64,000 nucleotides of DNA, from contig JAZOML010000004.1 of NCBI GenBank assembly GCA_045653945.1, forward strand, positions 61,178 through 125,177, read 5' to 3'. Of this stretch, positions 13,769-21,735 are shown piece by piece. Within the stretch, counting starts at the first letter, position 1, and each line of letters starts with the position of its first letter. The notes beneath the pieces were generated by a model that saw nothing but the letters and a program-made list of their open reading frames with translations, had not been told where the DNA came from and ran no database searches. The DNA is from SIG673 sp045653945 (GTDB lineage: Bacteria > Bacillota > Clostridia > Oscillospirales > CAG-272). Made by a program: the position numbers and the translations under genes.

Positions 13769-14908
13769 ATGCCAAGCTATGAAAAAAATAAATCATCAGG
13801 ACTTTGGTCCTGCCGCTTCCGAGAAATAGATGAAAACGGAATAAGCCACCAAAAACGCCTGTCAGGCTTCCCAACAAAACGAGAAGCACAATACGGCTAC
13901 GAGGACTATATCAAAACCGCAGAGGAACGCAAGCTCGCCAAAATTGCTAAAGAGGAAGCAAAACAAACCTCGCCCGATGAAATAACCTTTGATAAGCTAC
14001 TTGAATTCTACTTTGCATTTAAAAAAGCGAGAGTAAAGGAAACCACCTATTACGACCTTACGCAGAAAATAAAATGCCGCTTGCTACCGTTTTTCACGGG
14101 CAAGCGGATGATGGATATAAAGCCTGCAACAATACTCGAATGGCAAAATACCCTCTCGGAATATAGTTATAGATATAGAAGCACGCTGCTATCACACCTC
14201 GCCTCAATATATAACTTCGGGGAAAAATACCACGATATAACCAATATAATGAATAAGGTAGACCGCCCACGAAATCTCGAAGGCAAAAAGGAAATGCAGT
14301 TTTGGACGCCGGAGGAATTTCAAAAAGTCATTTTCGAGATAGACTCTCCAGAATATAAAATGCTGTTCTACACCCTATTCATAACAGGTTGCCGCCGAGG
14401 CGAAGCTCTTGCTCTTACTTGGGATGATATTGACACAAAGAAAAAAAGCATCAAGATTTCCAAAAGCGTTGGTCATAAGGTATGGCAGAACGGCAAGAAC
14501 TATAAAATTACCACTCCAAAGAACATTGGCAGTAACCGCACAGTAGCAGTGCCAAGCTTTCTTATCGACGAGCTGATGGAGTATAAGAAATGGCAAAAGA
14601 AAAATAAAAATTCAACCGACTTCGTATTCGGCGGCGCCGATCCGCTTCCGCCAACAAGTATCGCCAGATACCTCGATAAAGCAGCAGAAAAAGCAGGGGT
14701 AAAAAAAATCCGAATACATGACCTCCGCCACTCCGCAGCTTCTTACCTTATCCATAAAGGCGTATCAATAGTAGCAGTGTCAAAACAACTCGGACATAAT
14801 AACGTAGAGCAAACCCTGAATACCTATTCACATATGCTTCCGGACGATGAAACGATGATACGTCAAAACCTTGAAAATTTAGGCACACTTTTAGGCACAA
14901 AAAAATAA
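13769..14908 (+). CDS. int: Tyrosine-type site-specific integrase
   Basis: About 379 residues. An N-terminal Arm-binding region (LWSCRFREIDENGISHQKR), a SAM-like core-binding domain (about 75-165), then the catalytic domain with TGCRRGEAL (Arg I), IHDLRHSAAS (His-x-x-Arg), LGHNN and the nucleophile in NTYSHM. It catalyses insertion and excision of the element. ATG 13769 is favoured over an in-frame TTG at 13745 that lies within the leftward promoter. The gene ends 120 bases from the 3' end of tRNA-His. Confidence 0.93.
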   Translation: MPSYEKNKSSGLWSCRFREIDENGISHQKRLSGFPTKREAQYGYEDYIKTAEERKLAKIAKEEAKQTSPDEITFDKLLEFYFAFKKARVKETTYYDLTQKIKCRLLPFFTGKRMMDIKPATILEWQNTLSEYSYRYRSTLLSHLASIYNFGEKYHDITNIMNKVDRPRNLEGKKEMQFWTPEEFQKVIFEIDSPEYKMLFYTLFITGCRRGEALALTWDDIDTKKKSIKISKSVGHKVWQNGKNYKITTPKNIGSNRTVAVPSFLIDELMEYKKWQKKNKNSTDFVFGGADPLPPTSIARYLDKAAEKAGVKKIRIHDLRHSAASYLIHKGVSIVAVSKQLGHNNVEQTLNTYSHMLPDDETMIRQNLENLGTLLGTKK

Positions 14909-14919
14909 TTTTAGGCACA
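14878..14919 (+). repeat. Three direct repeats TTTAGGCACA at the integrase 3' end
   Basis: Copies begin at 14878, 14890 and 14910; the first two are in the last codons of int, the third just after its stop. Short direct repeats between int and the attachment site are often arm-type integrase binding sites. The first two partly reflect the LGTLLGTK tail, which weakens the case. Confidence 0.4.
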
Positions 14920-14994
14920 CTGTGCAATTTTTTCTCGATAACTCTATATCACTTTTGCACAACAAACCTATACAAAAGCACAGCAACATAAACA

Positions 14995-15020
14995 AAAATC
15001 CCGCATAAATGCGGGATTTT
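14995..15020. terminator. Bidirectional terminator between int and tRNA-His
   Basis: AAAATCCCGC-ATAAAT-GCGGGATTTT, a perfect 10 bp stem with A/T runs on both sides. It ends the tRNA-Arg/tRNA-His unit and also int. Confidence 0.8.
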
Positions 15021-15027
15021 CTTGTTA

Positions 15028-15105
15028 TGGGGTGGGTAATGGGATTCGAACCCACGGCCTCCAGGGCCACAACCTGGCGCTCTAACCAACTGAGCTATAC
15101 TCACC
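15028..15105 (-). tRNA. tRNA-His (GTG)
   Basis: Full cloverleaf with anticodon GTG in CCAGG-TTGTGGC-CCTGG, T-loop TTCGAAT, the extra 5' G opposite discriminator C, and an encoded CCA. Position 4 is A facing C69, an unusual acceptor-stem mismatch. Its 3' end points to the prophage, so it is the likely integration target. Confidence 0.93.
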
Positions 15106-15110
15106 ATATA

Positions 15111-15187
15111 TGGCGTACCTTGGGGGATTCGAACCCTCGACCTACTGCTTAGAAGGCAGTTGCTCTATCCTACTGAGCTAAAGGTAC
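15111..15187 (-). tRNA. tRNA-Arg (TCT)
   Basis: Acceptor GTACCTT pairs with AAGGTAC, anticodon arm ACTGC-CTTCTAA-GCAGT gives TCT, and CCA is encoded. Five bases separate it from tRNA-His, with which it is co-transcribed. Confidence 0.94.
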
Positions 15188-15205
15188 AGATTTGCAACGT
15201 GTGTT

Positions 15206-15234
15206 ATTATATCATATTCTTTTACGTTTGTCAA
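15206..15234 (-). promoter_or_regulatory. Promoter of the tRNA-Arg/tRNA-His unit
   Basis: Minus strand TTGACA, 17 bp, TATAAT, about 20 bases before tRNA-Arg. Exact consensus, as expected for a stable RNA operon. Confidence 0.82.
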
Positions 15235-15276
15235 GTGATTTTCCGGAAAAAATCTCAACTTTTTTTATAACGTCAA

Positions 15277-15303
15277 AAAAGGCGGTCATTCAGACCGCCT
15301 TTT
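15277..15303 (-). terminator. Intrinsic terminator of the Na+/proline symporter gene
   Basis: AAAAGGCGGTC-ATTCA-GACCGCCTTTT, a perfect hairpin with T-runs, 16 bases after the stop. Confidence 0.85.
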
Positions 15304-15318
15304 CTTATTTTTTCGTTA

Positions 15319-16842
15319 TTATTCAACCTCGTCGGCACCCAAAACAGCTCTATCAAAGAGGGCTTCAATTTCCTCAGAGGGCTTTTTATCAATAAGAGAT
15401 ACTACAATTGCCGCAACAAGTCCAACAATAAATCCGGGAAGAAGCTCATACACACCAGTAACGTCAGAAAGAAGGAAGAGCCAAAGCACGTCAACGACTG
15501 CACCTCCGACAACACCTGCGATAGCACCCTTATAAGTAAGACGCTTCCAGAAAAGCGAAAGAATAATTACAGGACCAAATGAAGCTCCAAATCCTCCCCA
15601 GGCATTATCAACCATATTCATTATTGCCTGTGCACCTGTTCCGCCGATTGTAGCTATGAAATAAGCGATGATAGCGATAATAATAACAACGCCTCTACCT
15701 ATCCAAAGCACCTCTTTTTCACTCGCATTCTTGCGAATAACAGGCTTGTATATATCACTTGTAAAGGAAGAAGAAGCAACGAGAAGCTGAGAATCCGCAG
15801 TGGACATTGCCGCCGCAATAATAGCGGATAGAAGAATTCCTGCAATAAATGCCGGGAATAGATTCTTAACTGCGAGAATAAAGATGTTCTTTTGCGACTG
15901 AGTTGCGAGAAGCTCGGCTCCATATACAACTCTGCCGAGATATGCAAGAAGAATAGCGGCACCGAGAGTAAGAACAACCCAAACGATAGCAACAATCGCC
16001 GAGGTCTTCATCTTTTTGGGGCTCTTTATTGACATAAATCTTACAAGAATATGGGGCATACCAAAGTATCCAAGTCCCCACGCAAGTCCGGAAACGATTT
16101 CCTGCCAGCTTGCTGAAAAAACGTTTGTATTGAATTCGCTCATAGCACCGTCGGAGCCGTAAGGAAGTGCATTACCGAGAAGCGACATATCGGGATTTTT
16201 AAACGCAACAATCATTATCGGAACTGCAAGGAGAGCTACAAGCATCATAATTGCCTGGAAAAAGTCTGTCCAGCAAACAGCTTTAAAGCCTCCAAGGAAG
16301 GTGTATGCAATAAGAATAATAGCGAAAATAAGTACCGCAAGGTCGCCCTTGTCCGCAAAGAAAGGAATAACCTCTTGGAAAACCGTACCGCCGGCAACGA
16401 AGCTTGATGCGACGTAAACGGTAAAGAATACGAGAAATACCACTGCGCATATTATTTGAAGCGCAGGATTTTTAGTACAAAATCTGTTTGAAAGATACTG
16501 CGGTAGGGTTATAGAGTCGTTTGCAGCCTTGGAAAATTTACGAAGTCTTGTTGCAACGAAAATCCAGTTTGCAGCAGTACCAAGCGCAAGTCCGATACCA
16601 ATCCACGCCTGTCCCATACCAAAAGCAAGAATACTTCCGGGGAAGCCCATAAGAAGCCATCCCGACATATCCGATGCCTGAGCACTCATAGCGGTTACAA
16701 AGGGACCCATTTGACGTCCGCCAAGGAAATAGTCCTTTTGTCCTTTTGCCTTGTCGCGAAGGAAGAACCAAAGTCCGATTCCGAGAACCGCAACAAAATA
16801 AAGTATAAATGCCAAAAGCATTAAAATTTCTTCTGTTGTCAT
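15319..16842 (-). CDS. putP: Sodium/proline symporter (SSS family)
   Basis: 507 residues and about 13 membrane helices, the usual size of PutP. Characteristic stretches are QKDYFLGGRQMGPFVTAMSA (about 35-54), SDMSGWLLMGFPG (about 57-69), and AAAMSTADSQLLVASSSF (about 338-355), where the Ser/Thr-rich helix binds Na+. It imports proline (or a related amino acid) with Na+ for nutrition or osmoprotection. Single gene with its own promoter and terminator. Substrate is inferred from close resemblance to PutP. Confidence 0.88.
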   Translation of the reverse strand: MTTEEILMLLAFILYFVAVLGIGLWFFLRDKAKGQKDYFLGGRQMGPFVTAMSAQASDMSGWLLMGFPGSILAFGMGQAWIGIGLALGTAANWIFVATRLRKFSKAANDSITLPQYLSNRFCTKNPALQIICAVVFLVFFTVYVASSFVAGGTVFQEVIPFFADKGDLAVLIFAIILIAYTFLGGFKAVCWTDFFQAIMMLVALLAVPIMIVAFKNPDMSLLGNALPYGSDGAMSEFNTNVFSASWQEIVSGLAWGLGYFGMPHILVRFMSIKSPKKMKTSAIVAIVWVVLTLGAAILLAYLGRVVYGAELLATQSQKNIFILAVKNLFPAFIAGILLSAIIAAAMSTADSQLLVASSSFTSDIYKPVIRKNASEKEVLWIGRGVVIIIAIIAYFIATIGGTGAQAIMNMVDNAWGGFGASFGPVIILSLFWKRLTYKGAIAGVVGGAVVDVLWLFLLSDVTGVYELLPGFIVGLVAAIVVSLIDKKPSEEIEALFDRAVLGADEVE

Positions 16843-16902
16843 TTTTTAACCTGCCTTTTGAATAAATATACTGTTTTATGCATTTTTAAAACATCGCAAT
16901 AA

Positions 16903-16931
16903 ATTATATCACATTCAAAAAGAAATTTCAA
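16903..16931 (-). promoter_or_regulatory. Promoter of putP
   Basis: Minus strand TTGAAA, 17 bp, TATAAT with TG upstream of the -10, about 55 bases before the start codon. Confidence 0.7.
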
Positions 16932-16978
16932 TACTTTTTGGAATTTTTTTCATTTTTTATTTATTTTTATTACTAATC

Positions 16979-17007
16979 TTGACCTTACTTAAAAGTTATG
17001 ATATACT
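16979..17007 (+). promoter_or_regulatory. Promoter of the gene at 17034
   Basis: TTGACC, 17 bp, TATACT with an extended TG. The predicted start lies about 15-20 bases before the TTG start codon. Confidence 0.7.
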
Positions 17008-17033
17008 GTAAAAAAACGAGAGGAGAGGATAAA

Positions 17034-17612
17034 TTGGATTTTTGGATATTTATAGCGGTGCTTATTTTGATTATTATTGGTTCGCCGTTTATCCGATTAT
17101 TTTTTAAGCGACTTACTCTCTTACGAAAGCTAAAGTCTGTCTGCAAGAAAACGGGCAGGACGCTTCTTGGCACGAGAAGATTTTGGGTATTTGGAAAACG
17201 CAAGGGAGATATATGTGATTTTCATATCATTTCCGATGACGAGGTTATTTCGGTAAAGCTGTTTGAAATGCTTCGCAAAACCTCATCGGTGTACTTTGTG
17301 CAGGGCGAGGAATACTACTGTGAGCATAGAGTTATTCACGTTGTTTCAAGAATAGGTACGGGGCTTTCCTACTCCTTTAAGACTAAGCCAAAGCCACTCC
17401 CAAAATACGATTACGATTTTGCTCTTCCCGATGAGCACAAAGATAAAAAGCGCAAGCGTGTGCTACTTATTAACCCTGCCTGCAACGGCTATTACAATTT
17501 TAAAAGAAATAATCCGCAGGTGGACGTGCAAGCGGATATCGGTGATAAAATCGGCGAGGGTGAGCTATATGCGCAATCGGGATTTATTCGCTACTTAAAA
17601 GGTGGTTTTTAA
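17034..17612 (+). CDS. Hypothetical membrane-anchored protein
   Basis: 192 residues starting at a TTG (17034) placed 5 bases after AGGAGAGG. One N-terminal membrane helix (residues 2-22, DFWIFIAVLILIIIGSPFIR), then a basic soluble domain with a Cys-containing N-terminal part and a cluster of Lys/Arg near 140. No family recognised. Single gene between divergent and convergent neighbours. Confidence 0.6.
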   Translation: MDFWIFIAVLILIIIGSPFIRLFFKRLTLLRKLKSVCKKTGRTLLGTRRFWVFGKRKGDICDFHIISDDEVISVKLFEMLRKTSSVYFVQGEEYYCEHRVIHVVSRIGTGLSYSFKTKPKPLPKYDYDFALPDEHKDKKRKRVLLINPACNGYYNFKRNNPQVDVQADIGDKIGEGELYAQSGFIRYLKGGF

Positions 17613-17645
17613 TAAAAATAGACCGAATTTTTCGGTCTATTTTTA
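17613..17645. terminator. Bidirectional terminator
   Basis: AAAAATAGACCGAA-TTT-TTCGGTCTATTTTT, serving the rightward hypothetical gene and the leftward ABC exporter gene. Confidence 0.85.
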
Positions 17646-19373
17646 TTATGAAAGATTTTCTCTGAATTGCAGTCGGTAAAGCTCGGCATACTCTCCGTCA
17701 AGTTCGAGCAGCTCTTCGTGATTTCCCTGTTCAACTATTTTTCCGTTTGAAACCACCGCTATCTCGTCGGCGTTTTTAATTGTTGACAGTCTATGCGCAA
17801 CCACAATTGTTGTCCTTCCGACGCAAAGGTCATCAAGCGCCTTTTGTATGAGTATTTCCGTAGTGTTATCAAGAGCGCTCGTTGCCTCGTCAAGAATAAG
17901 GATAGGCGGATTTTTAAGGAATACTCTTGCAATAGAAATTCTCTGCTTCTGACCGCCGGAAAGACGTACTCCCCTCTCGCCGATTTGAGTGTCGTAGCCG
18001 TTTTCCAGTGTCATAATATAATCGTGAATATTTGCCCTCTTTGCCGCCTCAATCATTTCTTCTTCGGTGGCATCAAGTCTGCCGTACATTATATTCTCGC
18101 GTATACTTGCGTTAAAAAGGTAAATATCCTGCTGAACAATACCTATATTACGGCGAAGAGAGGCCCTTGTGTACTCGCTTATTGACCTGCCGTCAACTAA
18201 AAGTGTACCCTGCTTTATTTCATAAAAATTCGGTATGAGGTGGCATATTGTAGTCTTACCGCCCCCCGACGGCCCAACAAGAGCAAATTTTCTTCCCTTC
18301 TCAATCTTAAAGCTTATATCGTCAAGAACAACCGTTTGACCGTCAACGTCGTAGGAATATGTTACGCCCCTGAATTCAATCTCACCCGAAAGCACACCTG
18401 CATCAACTGCGTTTTCGCTGTCCTGTTCGGGCACGGCATCCATAACCTCACAAAATCTTTCAAAGCCCGTTACACCGCTTTGATACTGTTCCATAAAGCC
18501 TATAAGCGCTTTTACGGGTGTTAAAAAGAGGTTTACCGAAACTATAAAGGCTGAATAGTCGCCAAAGCCTATCTTACCGTTGTAAAGGAATATTCCGCCC
18601 GCTATAAGTACAATTACGTTGAAAACGTCCGTTATAAAGGTATTTCCCGAGTGGAATTTACCCATAGCATCGTATGCATCAATACGTGCGTCAATAAATT
18701 CCTTATTTCCCTTTTCAAATTTTTCCTTTTCCTTTTCAGAATTGTTGAACGCCTTTGTTACTCTGATACCCGAAATACTACTTTCAAGCGACGAGTTTAT
18801 TTCGGCAACTGCCTCTCTGCTCTTTTTGAAGGCGTTACGCATCTTGGTACGCAAAACACTGGATATTATAAGTAGAAACGGAACACAAATGAAAATAATT
18901 ATTGTCAAAACAACGTTTATAGTGCAAAGATAAATGAATGAAGCAACAAGTGTTATAAACGAAATTATGAGGTTTTCGGGACCGTGATGTGCAAGTTCAC
19001 TGACGTCAAAAAGGTCGTTTGTCATTCGGGACATCAGCTTTCCCGTTTCCTGATTGTCATAATAGCTGAACGGAAGCTTTTGAAGATTGTTGAACATATC
19101 GGAACGCATCTGCGCCTGCATACGCACACCCATTATATGACCGTAGTACTGAATAAAATAGTTAAGCAGCATACGGATAACGTATAAAAAAAGTAAAACA
19201 CCGCCGAATATAATTATCTCTGCATACTTTTGATTTGGTATCAAATTGTTGAGCATTTCTCTGGTTATAATCGGATAAAACATTCCGATAGCCGCAACTA
19301 AAAGTGCCGCTATCATATCGAATATAAAAATAACCCTATGAGGTTTATAATAGGAAATAAATCTTTTTAACAT
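17646..19373 (-). CDS. ABC exporter, fused membrane and ATPase domains
   Basis: 575 residues. Six membrane helices (about 15-310) precede an ATPase domain with Walker A GPSGGGKTT (about 365), signature LSGGQKQR (about 470), Walker B ILILDEATSALD and switch His in VAHRLST. This is the MsbA/BmrA half-transporter layout; a single such gene would work as a homodimer exporting a lipid, peptide or drug. A partner half-transporter is not adjacent. Substrate cannot be told. Confidence 0.88.
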   Translation of the reverse strand: MLKRFISYYKPHRVIFIFDMIAALLVAAIGMFYPIITREMLNNLIPNQKYAEIIIFGGVLLFLYVIRMLLNYFIQYYGHIMGVRMQAQMRSDMFNNLQKLPFSYYDNQETGKLMSRMTNDLFDVSELAHHGPENLIISFITLVASFIYLCTINVVLTIIIFICVPFLLIISSVLRTKMRNAFKKSREAVAEINSSLESSISGIRVTKAFNNSEKEKEKFEKGNKEFIDARIDAYDAMGKFHSGNTFITDVFNVIVLIAGGIFLYNGKIGFGDYSAFIVSVNLFLTPVKALIGFMEQYQSGVTGFERFCEVMDAVPEQDSENAVDAGVLSGEIEFRGVTYSYDVDGQTVVLDDISFKIEKGRKFALVGPSGGGKTTICHLIPNFYEIKQGTLLVDGRSISEYTRASLRRNIGIVQQDIYLFNASIRENIMYGRLDATEEEMIEAAKRANIHDYIMTLENGYDTQIGERGVRLSGGQKQRISIARVFLKNPPILILDEATSALDNTTEILIQKALDDLCVGRTTIVVAHRLSTIKNADEIAVVSNGKIVEQGNHEELLELDGEYAELYRLQFRENLS

Positions 19374-19405
19374 CTTTTTGCCCTCAAAACATATTTATAC
19401 AGTTA

Positions 19406-19434
19406 ATTATATAACTACTTTCACTCATTGTCAA
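19406..19434 (-). promoter_or_regulatory. Promoter of the ABC exporter gene
   Basis: Minus strand TTGACA, 17 bp, TATAAT, about 35 bases upstream of the start codon. Confidence 0.8.
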
Positions 19435-19517
19435 GCAAAAAATGTTTTATTAAATAAAGGCTAATCTTTCAAAGTAGTATTATTAACAAATCTTAATAAC
19501 TTTTTAAGTAAAAAGTA

Positions 19518-19546
19518 TTGCAAAAGGTAAAATAATGTGCTATAAT
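19518..19546 (+). promoter_or_regulatory. Promoter of tRNA-Glu
   Basis: TTGCAA, 17 bp, TATAAT, 20 bases before the mature tRNA. Confidence 0.72.
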
Positions 19547-19565
19547 AGTCAAGCATTAAACAAGC

Positions 19566-19640
19566 GGCCCGTTGGTCAAGCGGTTAAGACGCTAGCCTCT
19601 CACGCTGGAAACAGGGGTTCGATTCCCCTACGGGTCACCA
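19566..19640 (+). tRNA. tRNA-Glu (CTC)
   Basis: Acceptor GGCCCGT pairs with ACGGGTC (one G-T), the anticodon loop CTCTCAC gives CTC, T-loop TTCGATT, and CCA is encoded. Single-gene unit. Confidence 0.93.
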
Positions 19641-19649
19641 TAATAGTAT

Positions 19650-19685
19650 AACCAGTCGAACAAATCGGCTGGTTATATTTTTTCT
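19650..19685 (+). terminator. Terminator of tRNA-Glu
   Basis: AACCAG-TCGA/TCGG-CTGGTT hairpin (one mismatch) followed by ATATTTTTT. Confidence 0.75.
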
Positions 19686-19708
19686 GTTAATTTATTTTAA
19701 AAGCTCTT

Positions 19709-20488
19709 TTAGTTAGTTTTATTTTTGATTATTGCTGAAAGCTTCTCTTTTGCTATACAGAGTGTCAGATAGATATAATATGTTAAAACAAGAAGAATAA
19801 TGTGCAAAACAGCTAGTGTTGCAGTGTAAATTATTTTTGTCGGCACTTCTCCTATCGAAAGTTTAACGCTCTCGGTAAGAGTTTTTACAATACCAACTGT
19901 GCTATATAGGAAATTTGAATAATTTGTCTGCAAAATATAAGAGGCACTCGCCGCAATTGCTACGAATACCGAGGTGAACATAATAACAAATCTTACCTCC
20001 CCGCGGCTTCCACTCGGTCTATGTAAATCAAGTGCCAGTGTAAGAAACAGAGCAAATATAACCAAGTTATGAAAAAAGACGGTGTGGAATGCAAGGTAAT
20101 CACTAAAAAAAGTAGCTATCTTTTCAGACGAATATATTACGTCCGGCATTACAATCATACCAAAAAAGAGTGATGTCATTGCTGCGCAGGTTATAGAGCG
20201 TACGTTTTTCTCGCCTTTACCACGATAGAATGCAAATAGCGGAAGCACGTAAACAAACATTGAGCAAAAATGAAGCGTAATGTGATACAAATCGTATCCT
20301 TGCACCGCTGAGCATACCTGTTTGCCTATCTCTATCAGCACGAGTATAATAGCTATTACCTTGATAGGTATCATACGCACTTCGTAGGATTTATTTATGA
20401 GTAGCTTTCTCATAAAAATTGAAACCAATATCATCACCGCAAAGGTAGGTAAAATGGTAACAAGGTGTTCTGTTGTCCAAAGTCCCAT
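19709..20488 (-). CDS. YwaF-like integral membrane protein
   Basis: About 259 residues with seven predicted membrane helices. The segment DLYHITLHFCSMFVYVLPLF (about 70-90) and FFHNLVIFALFLTLALDLH resemble the YwaF/TMEM164 family of conserved membrane proteins. I choose ATG 20488, since GGAG lies 6 bases upstream; an ATG four codons earlier contains that site. Divergent from the LysR gene, so it may be controlled by it. Function of the family in bacteria is unknown. Confidence 0.6.
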   Translation of the reverse strand: MGLWTTEHLVTILPTFAVMILVSIFMRKLLINKSYEVRMIPIKVIAIILVLIEIGKQVCSAVQGYDLYHITLHFCSMFVYVLPLFAFYRGKGEKNVRSITCAAMTSLFFGMIVMPDVIYSSEKIATFFSDYLAFHTVFFHNLVIFALFLTLALDLHRPSGSRGEVRFVIMFTSVFVAIAASASYILQTNYSNFLYSTVGIVKTLTESVKLSIGEVPTKIIYTATLAVLHIILLVLTYYIYLTLCIAKEKLSAIIKNKTN

Positions 20489-20528
20489 AATGCTCTCCAT
20501 TCATAATCTTAACAAACTAATTTTAGTA

Positions 20529-20557
20529 ATTATATCACATTTAAGGAAAAAAGTAAA
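20529..20557 (-). promoter_or_regulatory. Promoter of the YwaF-like gene
   Basis: Minus strand TTTACT, 17 bp, TATAAT with TG before the -10. Confidence 0.6.
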
Positions 20558-20575
20558 TACAAATCGAAAAAACTG

Positions 20576-20604
20576 TTGAAATATTCACTAAAATATGTTA
20601 TCAT
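20576..20604 (+). promoter_or_regulatory. Promoter of the LysR-type regulator gene
   Basis: TTGAAA, 17 bp, TATCAT, about 45 bases before the TTG start. It lies about 20 bases from the divergent promoter, leaving room for a shared operator. Confidence 0.55.
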
Positions 20605-20649
20605 ATAGTATATTAAATAAGTAAAATGTTTAGTAAAAGGAGAGATATT

Positions 20650-21573
20650 TTGAATATTTTACATATGAAATATGCGGTAGAGGTTGCAAAGCAAGGCTCT
20701 CTCAACAAGGCTGCCGAAGCACTTATGATTGCTCAGCCGAATATCAGCCGTTCTATCAAGGAGCTTGAAGCAAGTCTTGGTATTACAATATTTCAGCGTA
20801 GCGCAAAGGGTATGACGCTTACCCCAGATGGTGAGGAATTTATCGACTATGCACGCGATATTCTTCACAGAATCGACAAAATGGAACAAGCCTACCGCGA
20901 CGGTTCTCACAAAAAACGCAAGTTCTCTATTTCAGTTCCGCGCGCCTGCTATATTTCAGCTGCACTTACAGAGTTTTCAAAGGACCTCGGAGAAAGCGAC
21001 GTTGAAATATATTATAAGGAAACAAATTCCAAGAAGACTATAAACAAGCTTCTTGTAAACGAGTACAAGCTCGGAATTATAAGATATGCAGAAAGCTACG
21101 ACAAATACTACAAAAATATGTTTGAGGAAAAGGGATTGGTTGCCGAGCTTGTCGCAGAGTTCTCATACGTTCTTATTATGAGCCGCAATAACCCTCTTGC
21201 CACAAAGGAAACAATCACCTATAAAGACCTCGCCCCTTACATTGAAATTGCACACGCAGACCCTTACGTCCCCACACTGTCAATGTCCAAGGTTTTCCGA
21301 GAGGAGCTTCCCGACAACATAGGTCAGCGAATTTTCGTATTTGAAAGAGCTAGTCAGTTTGAACTTTTATCCGACAATCCCAAAACGTTTATGTGGATTT
21401 CTCCCGCATCTCAGCAAATGCTTGACAGATACGGTCTTGTACAACGCATTTGCGAAGGAAACAAAAAGCTATACAAGGACGTCCTTATTTATCACAAAGG
21501 ATATAAGCTTACAAGACTTGACAAAGCATTTATTACAAAATTACGCGAAGCTAAAATAAAATTTGACAATTAA
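20650..21573 (+). CDS. LysR-type transcriptional regulator
   Basis: 307 residues from a TTG at 20650 (AGGAG 7 bases upstream). Winged helix-turn-helix at about 1-60 (GSLNKAAEALMIAQPNISRS, LEASLGITIFQRSAKGM) and a two-lobed effector domain from about 90. LysR regulators usually bind near a divergent promoter, here that of the YwaF-like gene; adhE, 160 bases downstream, is another possible target. Effector unknown. Confidence 0.88.
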   Translation: MNILHMKYAVEVAKQGSLNKAAEALMIAQPNISRSIKELEASLGITIFQRSAKGMTLTPDGEEFIDYARDILHRIDKMEQAYRDGSHKKRKFSISVPRACYISAALTEFSKDLGESDVEIYYKETNSKKTINKLLVNEYKLGIIRYAESYDKYYKNMFEEKGLVAELVAEFSYVLIMSRNNPLATKETITYKDLAPYIEIAHADPYVPTLSMSKVFREELPDNIGQRIFVFERASQFELLSDNPKTFMWISPASQQMLDRYGLVQRICEGNKKLYKDVLIYHKGYKLTRLDKAFITKLREAKIKFDN

Positions 21574-21580
21574 TACACTC

Positions 21581-21617
21581 AAGAGGTTGATTTTTTAAAA
21601 AATCGACCTCTTTTTTA
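21581..21617 (+). terminator. Terminator of the LysR gene
   Basis: AAGAGGT...ACCTCTT with an inner GATTTTTT/AAAAAATC stem and a T6 tail. It separates the regulator from adhE. Confidence 0.8.
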
Positions 21618-21735
21618 TATTCGAGGTATATCAAAAAGTATAACACCGATATAATAAATTAATAATTCCCAAGAAGGTAAGTTTGTGATATAATAATAGC
21701 AAAAATGAGATTATGATTTTTTCAGGAGGCAATTA

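Noticed and set aside
21618..21735. Rex-type operator upstream of adhE
   Set aside because: I looked for TTGTTAA/TTGTGA half-sites spaced as in Rex operators and found none; only A+T-rich promoter-like boxes are present.
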